Source of the DNA: Ruminococcus sp. UBA1780
GTDB lineage: Bacteria; Bacillota; Clostridia; Oscillospirales; Ruminococcaceae
Direction of reading: 5' to 3'
Assembly (NCBI GenBank): GCA_002315235.1
Contig: DCGK01000128.1
Location: 1 to 23,801, forward strand
DNA: 23,801 nucleotides
Shown here piece after piece: positions 1-7,833 of the stretch (positions within the stretch are counted from its first letter, which is position 1; each line of letters opens with the position of its first letter). The notes below the pieces were generated by a model that searched no databases, was not told the DNA's origin, and saw nothing but the letters and a program-made list of their open reading frames with translations. The translations under genes were made by a program, and so were the position numbers.

Positions 1-1681
1 AGTCAGGAGTCTGGCTGTACCATACGAATGTATGACCGCGAAGTGATATTCCGTTGTCTTCACAGAACTTAAGTGTAGCAGCTGCTCTCTGAAGTGATAC
101 CTTTGCACGTGTGTTGTCTGTGCCAGGTGAGAGAAGTGCATCAGGCTTGAGTTCGTTTTCAGGTGTGATTGAATTGAAGTGCTTCTTTATGAAGTCAGCA
201 CCGGAATTGAGTTCGTTAGGGCTTACTGAAGTACCGAGCTTGAAGCAGTCAGCGAACTTGCCCTTGAGTGAATCAGAGCCTGCCGGTGTCTGCTGGTTCG
301 GAGTTACTGAAGGATTCTGGTTGTTTCCCGGATCTGACGGATTTACAGCTTCGCTGCCGCCCTGTGAACCTGAACCTGTGACTGAGATGTCGTCAACATA
401 GAAGTTAATCATATCAGCAGGTCCGTCGTTTTCGGAATATGTTGTCTGAATGTAGAGTGAAATATCTTCTGCACCTGCAGGAACAGTGAAGCTGTCGCCG
501 AGCTTAGCCCACTTGCCTGCTGAAGTAGTTGCATCTGTGATATTATCGTACTTTGTATCTCCGTTGAGTTTGTACTGAAGACCTAATGTGAATCCTGCTG
601 TTGCGTAGGATGAGTCTGAGTATGTTACATACGATTCAAAATTGTATGAACCGCCTGCCTTAAGCTCAGAAGATGAATTCTGAATTCCGTTCCATGAAGC
701 AGCTCTGCCTGTAACAGCGATTGATTTTGAACCGCCGTGCTTCTGTGCACCTGTAAGACCAATTTTAACGCTTTCGCCGCGTGCTGTCCATCCGCCTGCA
801 CTGCTTTCGGCATCTGTCGCAATGCCTGTACCTGCATCCGGTGCTGTCATTTCAGGAGCCTTTTCCGTGCTGACAGGCTGCTGTGGTGTTACCTGATTAT
901 TTCCGCCGCCGCCACCGCCGTTGTTTGGTGTGCCTTTGCCGATAACAAGGTTGTTCATCTTAACGTTAGCCTTACCGCTTGAACGGTAGCCTTCGATATT
1001 AAGAGCAACTTCGTACATCTTACCCATTTTCATGCCGGCTCTTTCCCATGCTGCAAAATGGTCGGATACTGAAATTGTACCCTTGAGGTTCTTCATCTGA
1101 TTAACCTGTGCCGGGTTGGTTTTGTTAACACTCCAGTACTGTTCAAATGTTTCAGTACCGTGAATAGAAGGCTGATTTACACGTGTTGATGTGTAAATAT
1201 CATAGCTCTTTCCGTCTGCGCTGACTGTTCCCTTGGAATTGTTCATTCCCGGTGGTCTCCAGTCGCCCCATGCTTCTACTATATAGTATTCAACGGTTGG
1301 CTGTTCAGTCCATCCGTAAACACACATGTATGAGTTACCCATCGGCTGATAGTCAACGTCGTAGTCAATATACATACCGTTGTACTGCTGATAGCCCTGT
1401 GTACTTCCGAGCTTCTTTCCTGTTCTGAAGAGACAGTTTTCAATACCGCTCCATGAACAGCTGAATCCGCCGTTTGAACCAAGCTTCATGTCTACGTTTC
1501 CTGTATAGTTCTGATTCCAGAGCTCGTAGTCATATCCGTCAGCCGTCTTGCCGGTCTGCTGCTGGTCAGCCGCCTTTACTGTTAAAACATCCGATAAACT
1601 TAACAATCCTGATGATGGAGCCAGTGACAACCCCATTGCCAGTGCTGTGAAACCACATATAAATTTTCTTGTGTGTTTCAT
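1..1681 (-). CDS. Modular GH11-CBM22-GH10 endo-1,4-beta-xylanase, 5' part
   Basis: Secreted bifunctional xylanase that cleaves the beta-1,4-xylan backbone. The frame is open without a stop from the ATG at 1681 to the window edge (560 codons), so the C-terminus is missing. Residues 1-38 form a signal peptide (basic MKHTRK, hydrophobic core, cleavage near VKA-AD). A GH11 domain spans about 45-250. Its expected nucleophile is Glu131 in VEYYIVE and its acid/base Glu230 in EGYRSSG. A Gly/Asn/Pro/Gln linker (about 258-290) leads to a CBM22-like beta-sandwich (about 290-435). A second Pro/Asn/Gln linker leads to the start of a GH10 domain from about 481, with [19 protein letters not shown] and [10 protein letters not shown]. 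The catalytic glutamates of GH10 lie outside the window. The start is supported by GAGGTGG four bases upstream. Bifunctional GH11/GH10 xylanases are known from Ruminococcus flavefaciens. A C-terminal dockerin is possible but not visible. Confidence 0.93.
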   Translation of the reverse strand, partial: MKHTRKFICGFTALAMGLSLAPSSGLLSLSDVLTVKAADQQQTGKTADGYDYELWNQNYTGNVDMKLGSNGGFSCSWSGIENCLFRTGKKLGSTQGYQQYNGMYIDYDVDYQPMGNSYMCVYGWTEQPTVEYYIVEAWGDWRPPGMNNSKGTVSADGKSYDIYTSTRVNQPSIHGTETFEQYWSVNKTNPAQVNQMKNLKGTISVSDHFAAWERAGMKMGKMYEVALNIEGYRSSGKANVKMNNLVIGKGTPNNGGGGGGNNQVTPQQPVSTEKAPEMTAPDAGTGIATDAESSAGGWTARGESVKIGLTGAQKHGGSKSIAVTGRAASWNGIQNSSSELKAGGSYNFESYVTYSDSSYATAGFTLGLQYKLNGDTKYDNITDATTSAGKWAKLGDSFTVPAGAEDISLYIQTTYSENDGPADMINFYVDDISVTGSGSQGGSEAVNPSDPGNNQNPSVTPNQQTPAGSDSLKGKFADCFKLGTSVSPNELNSGADFIKKHFNSITPENELKPDALLSPGTDNTRAKVSLQRAAATLKFCEDNGISLRGHTFVWYSQTPD

Positions 1682-1704
1682 TTTACCACCTCTTTCTGAA
1701 CAAA

Positions 1705-1733
1705 AGTATACAACTTCACAATTAATATGTCAA
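1705..1733 (-). promoter_or_regulatory. Sigma-A type promoter of the xylanase gene
   Basis: On the minus strand TTGACA (1733-1728) and TATACT (1710-1705) are separated by exactly 17 bases. A start of transcription near 1698 would give a very short leader of about 17 bases, carrying the GAGGTGG ribosome site (1692-1686). Confidence 0.85.
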
Positions 1734-1768
1734 GTTTGATAGAAAATCGGCTGCTCATAAAAATCTAA

Positions 1769-1783
1769 TGTGCAAAATGCACA
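1769..1783. promoter_or_regulatory. Perfect 15-bp palindrome upstream of the xylanase promoter
   Basis: TGTGCAAAATGCACA has 6-bp arms around a 3-base centre. It is centred about 46 bases upstream of the -35 box. It sits between two direct copies of AAAATCGG (1743-1750 and 1783-1790) that are 40 bases apart, four helical turns. Its position suits an activator or repressor site; the binding protein is unknown. Confidence 0.45.
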
Positions 1784-1809
1784 AAATCGGGGCGTACAAA
1801 TATTTTTTT

Positions 1810-1825
1810 AAGAAAACGCTTTCAT
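1810..1825 (-). promoter_or_regulatory. cre-like catabolite control site
   Basis: Read on the minus strand the site is ATGAAAGCGTTTTCTT. It fits the Bacillus-type CcpA consensus WTGNNARCGNWWWCAW at every position but one (T for A next to the end). It lies about 77 bases upstream of the xylanase -35 box, in the same intergenic region. The match is seen in the sequence; control by a CcpA/LacI-family protein is an inference. Confidence 0.5.
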
Positions 1826-1992
1826 GAATTTGTGTAAATAATGACGAATCGGACACAGAAAAGACATGATTGTTTTCGCTCAAAAGTAAAATATGAGAGA
1901 AAATGATTGCAAACAAATTAAACTGATACAAAAATATAATTAAGTAAATACAAATTAATACCGCAATTAAGTAAAAATAATAATGGCAAGTA

Positions 1993-2026
1993 GTAAAAAT
2001 AATACCTGAACAGGGTGTATTTTTAC
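1993..2026. repeat. Inverted repeat in the xylanase-htrA spacer
   Basis: GTAAAAATA (1993-2001) and TATTTTTAC (2018-2026) are perfect 9-bp arms. The 16 bases between them contain CCTG and CAGG. It may be an operator or a weak hairpin. There is no clear T-run beyond the arm on either strand, so I do not call it a terminator. Confidence 0.35.
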
Positions 2027-2268
2027 CCTTAGTGCCTGCCGGCGGCAGATATACGGCAATTTCACCATATAGCGTTTTAAAGGATAATGTGTGAAAAAGA
2101 ATACATACTGAATCACATTTCATTCACATTACTCATCATTTAATATAACCTTGTTTTCTGAAAGATTACATGGAATTATCACATAAAGGAGTAGAATATA
2201 ATTATAGCAAAAAACAAAAAACACAGAACAAAACTATTAATCACGGACCTGAAAGGAAGCGTATTTAT

Positions 2269-3756
2269 ATGTTCGAAAACAAGTATAATTCAGAAACAAA
2301 TACAAAGGAAACAGAGTACGTACCGGTACCTGAAATAAAAAAGGAAAAGAAAAGCGGATTAAGAAAAATTACAGGAGCTGTGGCGGCTTTATGCTGTGCA
2401 GCTGCAGTTTCAGTCGGTTCCGTTGCCGGATACAGATATTTCAGAGACGGCGGGGAGCACAGTAACAGGACTACAGAGGAAACAAAGAGCCCGGTTACTG
2501 ACACAGCTGATGCTGTTCCTGATACATCATATGAGGTTGAAAGCCTTCTCAGTCTGTCAAAGAATGATAATTCACTTACAGCCCAGGAAATATACCAGAA
2601 GGTACTTCCTTCAGTAACAGGAGTAACCTCCACATTCACATATCAGAATCCGAGAACGTCGAATTCATTTTTCGGATACGGGAACCAGGGAACGCAGTCG
2701 GGTCAGGTTCAGGGAACGGGTACCGGAATAATAATGTCTGCTGACGGCTATGTTATCACAAATGCACACGTTATTTATGAAGCTGACTACGGCAAGGCAT
2801 CTTCAGTTACTGTTCTTACAAGTACAAAGGAAGAATATGAAGCAGAGATAGTCGGCTATGATACCCAGACAGACATTGCTGTACTTAAGATAAAGGATGC
2901 TCCTCCGCTTATTGCTGCGGAATTCGGCGACAGCTCATCACTTCAGGTAGGTGATTCGGCATTTGCGATAGGAAATCCTCTTGGCTATGATCTTTTCGGA
3001 ACACTTACAGTCGGATATATCTCAGGTCTTAACAGAGAAATAGCTATGGATGATGCTGTAATGCACCTTATCCAGACTGATGCTGCCATTAATAACGGTA
3101 ATTCAGGAGGCCCTCTTGTAAATGACAGGGGTCAGGTTATCGGCATCAATTCAATGAAGATGTCTTCATCATACTCATCATACTCATCATCCTCGGCGAC
3201 TATTGAAGGACTTGGCTTTGCAATTCCGATAAATGAAGCTCAGGAAATCGTTGATGACCTTCTGAACAACGGTTATGTCAAGGGCAGACCGCAGCTCGGA
3301 ATCAGTGCGCAGAACGTTACTTCAAACCAGAATTCAGGTCTCTCAGGAGTATATGTTATCGGTGTAAATGAAAACGGTGCAGCTGAAAAGGCAGGACTCA
3401 AAGCCGGTGATGTTATTGTAGGTGCTGACGGCAAGCAGGTAAGTACCATTACAGAACTCAACCAGATAAAAAATGAATTCAAGGCCGGTGACACTCTTAA
3501 GCTCACTGTTATCAGAGAAAACAAGTACACTGAAATCAGTGTTGTTCTTGAGGAAACAGCAGCCATGACGGAAGAGGAACGCAGTGATGAAGCTGAATCT
3601 CAGGAACAGCAGGCTCCTGAGGAAAATGTTCAGCCTGACGGAAATCAGGGCGGCAGCGGCGGCTATGGAAATAACGGAGGTTACGGAAACAACGGCGGCG
3701 GATTCAGCGGCTTCCCGTTTAACTTCGGTGATTTCGGATTTGATTTTCCGTTCTGA
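2269..3756 (+). CDS. htrA: HtrA/DegP-type S1C serine protease, membrane anchored
   Basis: Surface quality-control protease of 495 residues. Residues 1-33 are polar and cytosolic, residues about 34-58 form one Ala/Val-rich membrane helix, and a Thr/Ser-rich linker follows. The trypsin-like domain carries the full triad: His167 (VITNAHVI), Asp202 (TDIAVLK) and Ser279 (NNGNSGGPL). One PDZ domain spans about 340-430. The C-terminus is acidic and then rich in Gly, Asn and Phe (repeated GGYGNN, ending in DFPF), unusual for the family. A longer frame opens at 2170. I chose the ATG at 2269 because GAAAGGA lies about 11 bases upstream and the added 33 residues are low-complexity. The gene stands alone, with a strong terminator behind it. 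HtrA proteins degrade or refold misfolded exported proteins, which fits a cell secreting large enzymes. Confidence 0.92.
   Translation: MFENKYNSETNTKETEYVPVPEIKKEKKSGLRKITGAVAALCCAAAVSVGSVAGYRYFRDGGEHSNRTTEETKSPVTDTADAVPDTSYEVESLLSLSKNDNSLTAQEIYQKVLPSVTGVTSTFTYQNPRTSNSFFGYGNQGTQSGQVQGTGTGIIMSADGYVITNAHVIYEADYGKASSVTVLTSTKEEYEAEIVGYDTQTDIAVLKIKDAPPLIAAEFGDSSSLQVGDSAFAIGNPLGYDLFGTLTVGYISGLNREIAMDDAVMHLIQTDAAINNGNSGGPLVNDRGQVIGINSMKMSSSYSSYSSSSATIEGLGFAIPINEAQEIVDDLLNNGYVKGRPQLGISAQNVTSNQNSGLSGVYVIGVNENGAAEKAGLKAGDVIVGADGKQVSTITELNQIKNEFKAGDTLKLTVIRENKYTEISVVLEETAAMTEEERSDEAESQEQQAPEENVQPDGNQGGSGGYGNNGGYGNNGGGFSGFPFNFGDFGFDFPF
3166..3192 (+). repeat. In-frame 9-bp tandem repeat inside htrA
   Basis: Three units of TCATCATAC (last unit TCATCATCC) encode a Ser-Ser-Tyr repeat just after the catalytic serine region, at about residues 300-308. 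The unit length is a multiple of three, so gain or loss of a unit would keep the frame. Confidence 0.7.
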
Positions 3757-3792
3757 TTTACAGATTAATTGAAAATACAGGGACTGTAAAAA

Positions 3793-3845
3793 AAAGTTAA
3801 GGGCACTGAAAGAACGTTCTTTTAGTGCCTTTAACTTTATTTTTT
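3793..3845 (+). terminator. Rho-independent terminator after htrA
   Basis: A near-continuous 23-bp inverted repeat (3793-3815 with 3816-3838, only two G-U pairs) centres on GAACGTTC and is followed by TATTTTTT. The arms begin with AAAGTTAA and end with TTTAACTTT. Confidence 0.85.
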
Positions 3846-3852
3846 AAAACTC

Positions 3853-3889
3853 TTGCATAATATTGCATAAAATGTTATACTGATAACAT
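3853..3889 (+). promoter_or_regulatory. Promoter of the ior-paaK operon with palindrome over the -10
   Basis: TTGCAT (3853-3858) and TATACT (3876-3881) are 17 bases apart. A perfect inverted repeat, ATGTTAT-ACTG-ATAACAT (3872-3889), covers the -10 box and the region just downstream, the usual place for a repressor operator. The leader from about 3889 to 3964 shows no T-box or recognised riboswitch. Confidence 0.7.
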
Positions 3890-3964
3890 GTATTTTTATT
3901 TATAGTGAACTATCGGCATTGTTCGGATAAATACATACAGTATCTGAAAGGAATATAAATTTTT

Positions 3965-5698
3965 ATGAAAAAACTTTTGTTAGGAAATGCGGCGTTTGCC
4001 CGCGGACTTTACGAAGGCGGATGTAAATTTATTTCAAGCTATCCCGGCACTCCGTCTACTGAAATCACAGAGGAAGCGGCAAAGTACAGTGAAATATATG
4101 CTGAATGGGCACCAAATGAAAAGGTTGCAATGGAAGCTGCCTTTGGTGCATCTGTTGCCGGTGCAAGATCATTCTGCGGAATGAAGCATGTCGGACTTAA
4201 CGTTGCGGCTGACCCGCTTTACACAGCTGCATATACCGGGGTAAACGGCGGTATGGTTATTGCAGTTGCAGATGATCCGGGCATGCATTCATCACAGAAC
4301 GAACAGGATTCACGTCACCATGCAATAGCCTCAAAGGTTCCTATGCTTGAACCGTCTGATTCACAGGAATGCAGAGACTTTGTTATGGAAGCATTCGAAA
4401 TCTCAGAAAAATTTGACACTCCTGTTATCGTCAGAACATCAACAAGAATTGCACATTCACAGAGTGTTGTTGAATGCGGAGACAGGACTGAAAGAGAACT
4501 TTACGAATATAAAAAGAATCCTCAGAAATATGTTATGATGCCGGCGTATGCAAAGGGCAGACATGTATTTGTTGAAGAGAGAACAGCTAAGCTTACTGAG
4601 TTCGCTGAAACATCAGCACTTAACAGAACAGAAATCAATCCCGGCACCAGGATGGGAATTATCACAAGCGGCGCTTCCTTCCAGTATGCAAAGGAAGCTC
4701 TCGGCGAAACTGTTTCATATCTTAAGCTTGGCATGGTAAATCCTCTTCCTGTAAAGCTTATTCAGGAATTTGCTGCAAGGTTTGATGAAGTAATTGTAAT
4801 CGAGGAACTTGATGACGTTATTGAAGCACACTGCAGGTATATTGGCGTAAATGCCAGAGGTAAGGAGATTTTCGGATACACAGGGGAAATCTCACAGACA
4901 GTTATTGCAGAAAAGCTTCTCGGAAAGAAGAATGACATCATTTCACTTGATGAGAATATTCCTGTAAGACCACCTGTAATGTGTGCCGGATGTCCTCACA
5001 GAGGAGTGTTCTACGCTCTTTCAAAGAACAAAATTACTGTTTCAGGTGACATCGGATGCTATACTCTCGGTGCGGTTGCGCCTCTGAATTCAATGGACTG
5101 GACAGTATGTATGGGGGCTTCGGTTTCTGCACTTCACGGATATAACAAGGTTCTCGGCGAAAAGTCAGAGAAGAGGAGTGTTGCAGTTATCGGTGACTCT
5201 ACATTTATGCACTCCGGTATTACAGGACTTGTTAATATTGCATACAACTCAACAAATTCAACTGTTATTATTCTTGACAACTCAATCACAGGAATGACCG
5301 GTCACCAGCAGAACCCTACAACAGGTATGAACCTTAAGGGAGACCCTGCTGCAGCTGTTAATCTTGAGGAGCTCTGCAGAGCTGTTGGCATTAAGAGGGT
5401 AAGAGTTGTTGATCCTTATAAGCTCGGGGAAACTGAAAAGGCAGTTCTCGAGGAGCTGGAAGCAGATGAGCCTTCAGTTATTATTTCAAGAAGACCATGT
5501 GCTCTTCTCAAGTATGTTAAGCACAATCCGCCTCTTAAGGTTGACACTGACAAGTGCAAAGGATGTAAGATGTGTCTTAAGCTCGGATGTCCTGCTGTTT
5601 CAATCGTGAACGGAAAGGCAGTAATCAATCATACACAGTGTGTAGGATGCGGCATCTGTGCGGAACTCTGTAAGTTTGACTCAATTGTAAATCAGTAA
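3965..5698 (+). CDS. iorA: Indolepyruvate:ferredoxin oxidoreductase, alpha subunit
   Basis: TPP-dependent large subunit of the enzyme that oxidatively decarboxylates aryl pyruvates (indolepyruvate, phenylpyruvate, hydroxyphenylpyruvate) to aryl-acetyl-CoA with reduction of ferredoxin; it can run in reverse. The 577 residues match the usual family length. The N-terminal pyrimidine-binding half starts with LLLGNAAFARGLYEGG. The TPP half contains MCAGCPHRG (about 339-347), GDIGCYTLG (about 361) and a GDSTF...NS region (about 420-440). The C-terminal ferredoxin domain has two 4Fe-4S motifs: Cys531, 534, 537, 542 and Cys559, 562, 565, 569. The ATG at 3965 has GAAAGGA 12 bases upstream. iorB starts 17 bases after the stop, so the pair is cotranscribed. 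Soluble cytosolic enzyme, oxygen sensitive by family. Confidence 0.95.
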   Translation: MKKLLLGNAAFARGLYEGGCKFISSYPGTPSTEITEEAAKYSEIYAEWAPNEKVAMEAAFGASVAGARSFCGMKHVGLNVAADPLYTAAYTGVNGGMVIAVADDPGMHSSQNEQDSRHHAIASKVPMLEPSDSQECRDFVMEAFEISEKFDTPVIVRTSTRIAHSQSVVECGDRTERELYEYKKNPQKYVMMPAYAKGRHVFVEERTAKLTEFAETSALNRTEINPGTRMGIITSGASFQYAKEALGETVSYLKLGMVNPLPVKLIQEFAARFDEVIVIEELDDVIEAHCRYIGVNARGKEIFGYTGEISQTVIAEKLLGKKNDIISLDENIPVRPPVMCAGCPHRGVFYALSKNKITVSGDIGCYTLGAVAPLNSMDWTVCMGASVSALHGYNKVLGEKSEKRSVAVIGDSTFMHSGITGLVNIAYNSTNSTVIILDNSITGMTGHQQNPTTGMNLKGDPAAAVNLEELCRAVGIKRVRVVDPYKLGETEKAVLEELEADEPSVIISRRPCALLKYVKHNPPLKVDTDKCKGCKMCLKLGCPAVSIVNGKAVINHTQCVGCGICAELCKFDSIVNQ

Positions 5699-5715
5699 CA
5701 GAAAGGAAATATGAC

Positions 5716-6294
5716 ATGGAAACAAAATCTGTAATGATCGTCGGAGTCGGCGGACAGGGCTCGCTGCTTGCATCAAGGCTCCTCGGAAATGTAATCCTTG
5801 CAAAGGGATATGACGTAAAGGTATCAGAAGTTCACGGAATGTCACAGCGCGGCGGTTCTGTAGTAACCTATGTAAAATACGGTGACAGGGTATATTCACC
5901 TGTTATTGAAAAGGGAGAGGCTGATGTAATCATCTCATTTGAACAGCTTGAAGCAGCAAGATGGCTTCCTTATCTTAAGAAGGGCGGAAAGATTATTACT
6001 TCGGACCAGAAGCTTGATCCTATGCCGGTAATCACCGGTGCTGCCGAGTACCCGGAAAATCTTATCGATAAAATCCGCGGGAAGGGGATTGACGTGACAG
6101 CTGTTGATGCGCTTGCCCTCGCAGAGGAAGCAGGAAATGCCAAAGCTTCAAACGTTGTGCTCATGGGAGTTGTATCACAGAAGACTGACTTTGAAGAGGA
6201 AGTATGGCAGGCTGCGCTTGAGCAGTGTGTTCCGCCAAAGTTCCTTGAACTCAATAAGAAGGCTTTCGAACTCGGAAAAGCTGCCGCAAAGTAA
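5716..6294 (+). CDS. iorB: Indolepyruvate:ferredoxin oxidoreductase, beta subunit
   Basis: Small subunit (192 residues) of the same oxidoreductase, corresponding to the gamma-type domain of 2-oxoacid:ferredoxin oxidoreductases. The N-terminus has the typical VGVGGQGSLLASRLLG glycine motif (about 10-25), followed by VSEVHGMSQRGGSVVTYVKYG (in part), which is diagnostic of the KorC/PorG/IorB family, and ADVIISFEQLEAAR. The length is normal. The ribosome site AAGGAA lies about nine bases before the ATG. It directly follows iorA and precedes the aryl-CoA ligase, so the three probably act on one substrate pool. Confidence 0.94.
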   Translation: METKSVMIVGVGGQGSLLASRLLGNVILAKGYDVKVSEVHGMSQRGGSVVTYVKYGDRVYSPVIEKGEADVIISFEQLEAARWLPYLKKGGKIITSDQKLDPMPVITGAAEYPENLIDKIRGKGIDVTAVDALALAEEAGNAKASNVVLMGVVSQKTDFEEEVWQAALEQCVPPKFLELNKKAFELGKAAAK

Positions 6295-6302
6295 TGCAGA
6301 AA

Positions 6303-6330
6303 CAGTAACCTGAATCAGAATGAGTTACTG
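6303..6330 (+). other. Intercistronic hairpin between iorB and paaK
   Basis: CAGTAAC (6303-6309) and GTTACTG (6324-6330) pair perfectly around a 14-base loop. There is no T-run, so it may stabilise or process the mRNA rather than terminate it. Confidence 0.4.
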
Positions 6331-6365
6331 AACAATATTCAAATTAATCAGGAGGTATAAAACCA

Positions 6366-7670
6366 ATGGAAAGATACTGGAACAAGGAAATTGAATGTAT
6401 GTCACGCGAGGACATGATAAAGCTTCAGAATGAGAGACTCGTTTCACAGGTAAAACACGTATGGGACAACGTTCCTTATTACCGTGAAAAAATGGAAGAA
6501 AAGGGAGTAACACCTGATGATATAAAATCAATTGATGATCTTCACAAGCTGCCTTTCCTTTCAAAGGCAGATCTCCGTGACTGTTACCCTTACGGACTTC
6601 TTGCAAAGCCTCTTTCAGAATGCGTTCGTATCCAGAGTACAAGCGGTACAACCGGAAAGAGAGTAGTTGCATTCTACACACAGAATGACGTTGATATGTG
6701 GGAGGACTGCTGTGCAAGAGCAGTTACAGCTGCAGGCGGTACAAAGGATGACGTATGTCAGGTATGCTACGGTTACGGCCTTTTCACAGGCGGCCCTGGT
6801 CTTAACGGCGGTTCACACAAGGTTGGCTGCCTTACACTTCCTATGTCATCAGGAAATACTGAAAGACAGATTCAGTTCATGATGGATCTTAAGTCAACAA
6901 TTCTCTGCTGCACACCTTCATACGCTGCATATATCGGTGAGGCGTTTAAGGAAATGGGCTACAAGCCTGAGGACAACTGCCTCAAGGCCGGTATCTTCGG
7001 TGCCGAACCATGGACAGAGGAAATGAGAAGGGAAATCGAAAAGTCTCTTGGTATCAAGGCTTATGATATTTACGGACTCACTGAAACAAGCGGTCCCGGT
7101 GTTTCATTTGAATGCTCGGAGCAGACAGGAATGCACATCAACGAAGACAACTTCATCGCAGAAATCATCGACCCTGAAACAGGCGAGGTTCTCCCGGAAG
7201 GCGAAAAGGGTGAGCTTGTATTCACAAGCATCACAAAGGAAGCATTCCCGCTTCTCAGATACAGAACAAGAGACATCTGTGTACTTTCAAGAAAGAAATG
7301 TTCATGCGGAAGAACTCTCGTTAAGATGGCAAAGCCGATGGGAAGATCAGATGATATGCTCATTATCAGAGGTGTAAATGTATTCCCGTCACAGATTGAA
7401 ACAGTTCTTATTGCTGAGGGATATTCACTCAACTATCTTATCGAGCTTGACAGAGTAAACAATACAGATACATTTGACGTTTCAGTTGAAATGAAGCCTG
7501 AGCAGGCTGAAGACGCTGCATTTGACGTTAAGGCTAACGAGGCATCCCTCGCTTCTGCTATCAAAACCATTCTTGGCATTAATCCTAAGGTACATCTTGT
7601 TGAACCTAAGACAATTACAAGAAGTGAAGGCAAGGCAGTAAGAGTTATTGACAAGAGAAAGCTTCACTGA
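6366..7670 (+). CDS. paaK: Phenylacetate-CoA ligase family (AMP-forming aryl-CoA ligase)
   Basis: ATP-dependent ligase that joins an aryl acetate to CoA through an acyl-adenylate; 434 residues, the normal PaaK length. It opens with the PaaK-like YWNKEIECMSRE. The AMP-binding P-loop is STSGTTGKR (about 91-99), FGAEPWTEEM follows, then YGLTETSGPG (A5-type motif), YRTRDIC, and the C-terminal lid domain with IIRGVNVFPSQIE. A strong AGGAGGT site lies eight bases before the ATG. In anaerobes this gene next to iorAB links aryl acids, aryl-CoA and aryl pyruvates. The enzyme can activate environmental phenylacetate or indoleacetate for reductive carboxylation to aromatic amino acids, or the pathway can run outwards as a fermentation. 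The direction here is an inference. A terminator follows. Confidence 0.92.
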   Translation: MERYWNKEIECMSREDMIKLQNERLVSQVKHVWDNVPYYREKMEEKGVTPDDIKSIDDLHKLPFLSKADLRDCYPYGLLAKPLSECVRIQSTSGTTGKRVVAFYTQNDVDMWEDCCARAVTAAGGTKDDVCQVCYGYGLFTGGPGLNGGSHKVGCLTLPMSSGNTERQIQFMMDLKSTILCCTPSYAAYIGEAFKEMGYKPEDNCLKAGIFGAEPWTEEMRREIEKSLGIKAYDIYGLTETSGPGVSFECSEQTGMHINEDNFIAEIIDPETGEVLPEGEKGELVFTSITKEAFPLLRYRTRDICVLSRKKCSCGRTLVKMAKPMGRSDDMLIIRGVNVFPSQIETVLIAEGYSLNYLIELDRVNNTDTFDVSVEMKPEQAEDAAFDVKANEASLASAIKTILGINPKVHLVEPKTITRSEGKAVRVIDKRKLH

Positions 7671-7683
7671 TTTCACACCGCAC

Positions 7684-7702
7684 TTAAGGAAACACTGATT
7701 AA
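7684..7702 (+). repeat. Copy 1 of a dispersed 19-bp intergenic repeat
   Basis: TTAAGGAAACACTGATTAA. A 15-of-17-base partial copy lies at 7865-7881 in the same orientation, and a copy with one mismatch lies in inverse orientation at 22105-22123. All are intergenic. Each full copy is bounded by TTAA. Confidence 0.6.
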
Positions 7703-7711
7703 ATAAGTAAA

Positions 7712-7742
7712 AAAATTCCCTGGGGTGACTCAGGGGATTTTT
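7712..7742 (+). terminator. Rho-independent terminator of the ior-paaK operon
   Basis: AAAATTCCCTG (7712-7722) pairs with CAGGGGATTTT (7731-7741) with one G-U pair and an 8-base loop, running into a T-rich end. It lies 42 bases after the paaK stop. Confidence 0.85.
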
Positions 7743-7757
7743 GTTAATCATTAACAA
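7741..7757. promoter_or_regulatory. Perfect 17-bp palindrome
   Basis: TTGTTAATCATTAACAA has 8-bp arms around one central C and begins in the T-tract of the preceding terminator. It lies about 80 bases upstream of the sigma-factor promoter and may be a protein-binding site. Confidence 0.35.
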
Positions 7758-7793
7758 GTGCTGCGGGATGTAATTGTGCATTGATACAAAGTG

Positions 7794-7827
7794 AAAAAGC
7801 TGATGCAACAAATCAGGGGTTTTTTTA
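7794..7827 (+). terminator. Possible second, weak terminator
   Basis: AAAAA-G-CTGAT pairs with ATCAG-GGG-TTTTT across a 7-base loop and an internal bulge, ending in seven T. The stem is short and this call is uncertain. Confidence 0.3.
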
Positions 7828-7833
7828 CACTTA

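Larger units (their letters stand above)
1682..2268. other. Divergent intergenic region between xylanase and htrA
   Basis: This is 587 bases of very AT-rich DNA. From the xylanase side it holds that gene's promoter, a palindrome and a cre-like site. About 1830-1990 is A-rich with no structure I can name. A GC-richer island at 2004-2065 contains TGCCGGCGGCA (2037-2047). A possible promoter towards htrA is TTCACC/GATAAT with 16-base spacing near 2062-2089, or a -10 near 2143; neither is convincing. The minus-strand open frame at 1755-2123 lacks a ribosome site and protein-like composition and is not called. Confidence 0.6.

Noticed and set aside
2004..2065. Riboswitch in the GC-richer island upstream of htrA
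   Set aside because: I compared it by eye with c-di-GMP and other common classes and found no conserved core; only one short stem is visible.
1755..2123. 122-codon open frame on the minus strand in the xylanase-htrA spacer
   Set aside because: It is rich in Ile, Phe, Leu and Tyr, as expected from AT-rich DNA read by chance. It has no ribosome site and ends inside the xylanase regulatory region.
2170..2268. 33-codon N-terminal extension of HtrA
   Set aside because: The residues are low-complexity Lys/Asn/Gln, the upstream ribosome site is poor, and GAAAGGA precedes the internal ATG at 2269.
3889..3964. T-box or tryptophan-type leader before iorA
   Set aside because: The leader is only about 75 bases and lacks the T-box core sequence and any terminator or antiterminator pair.
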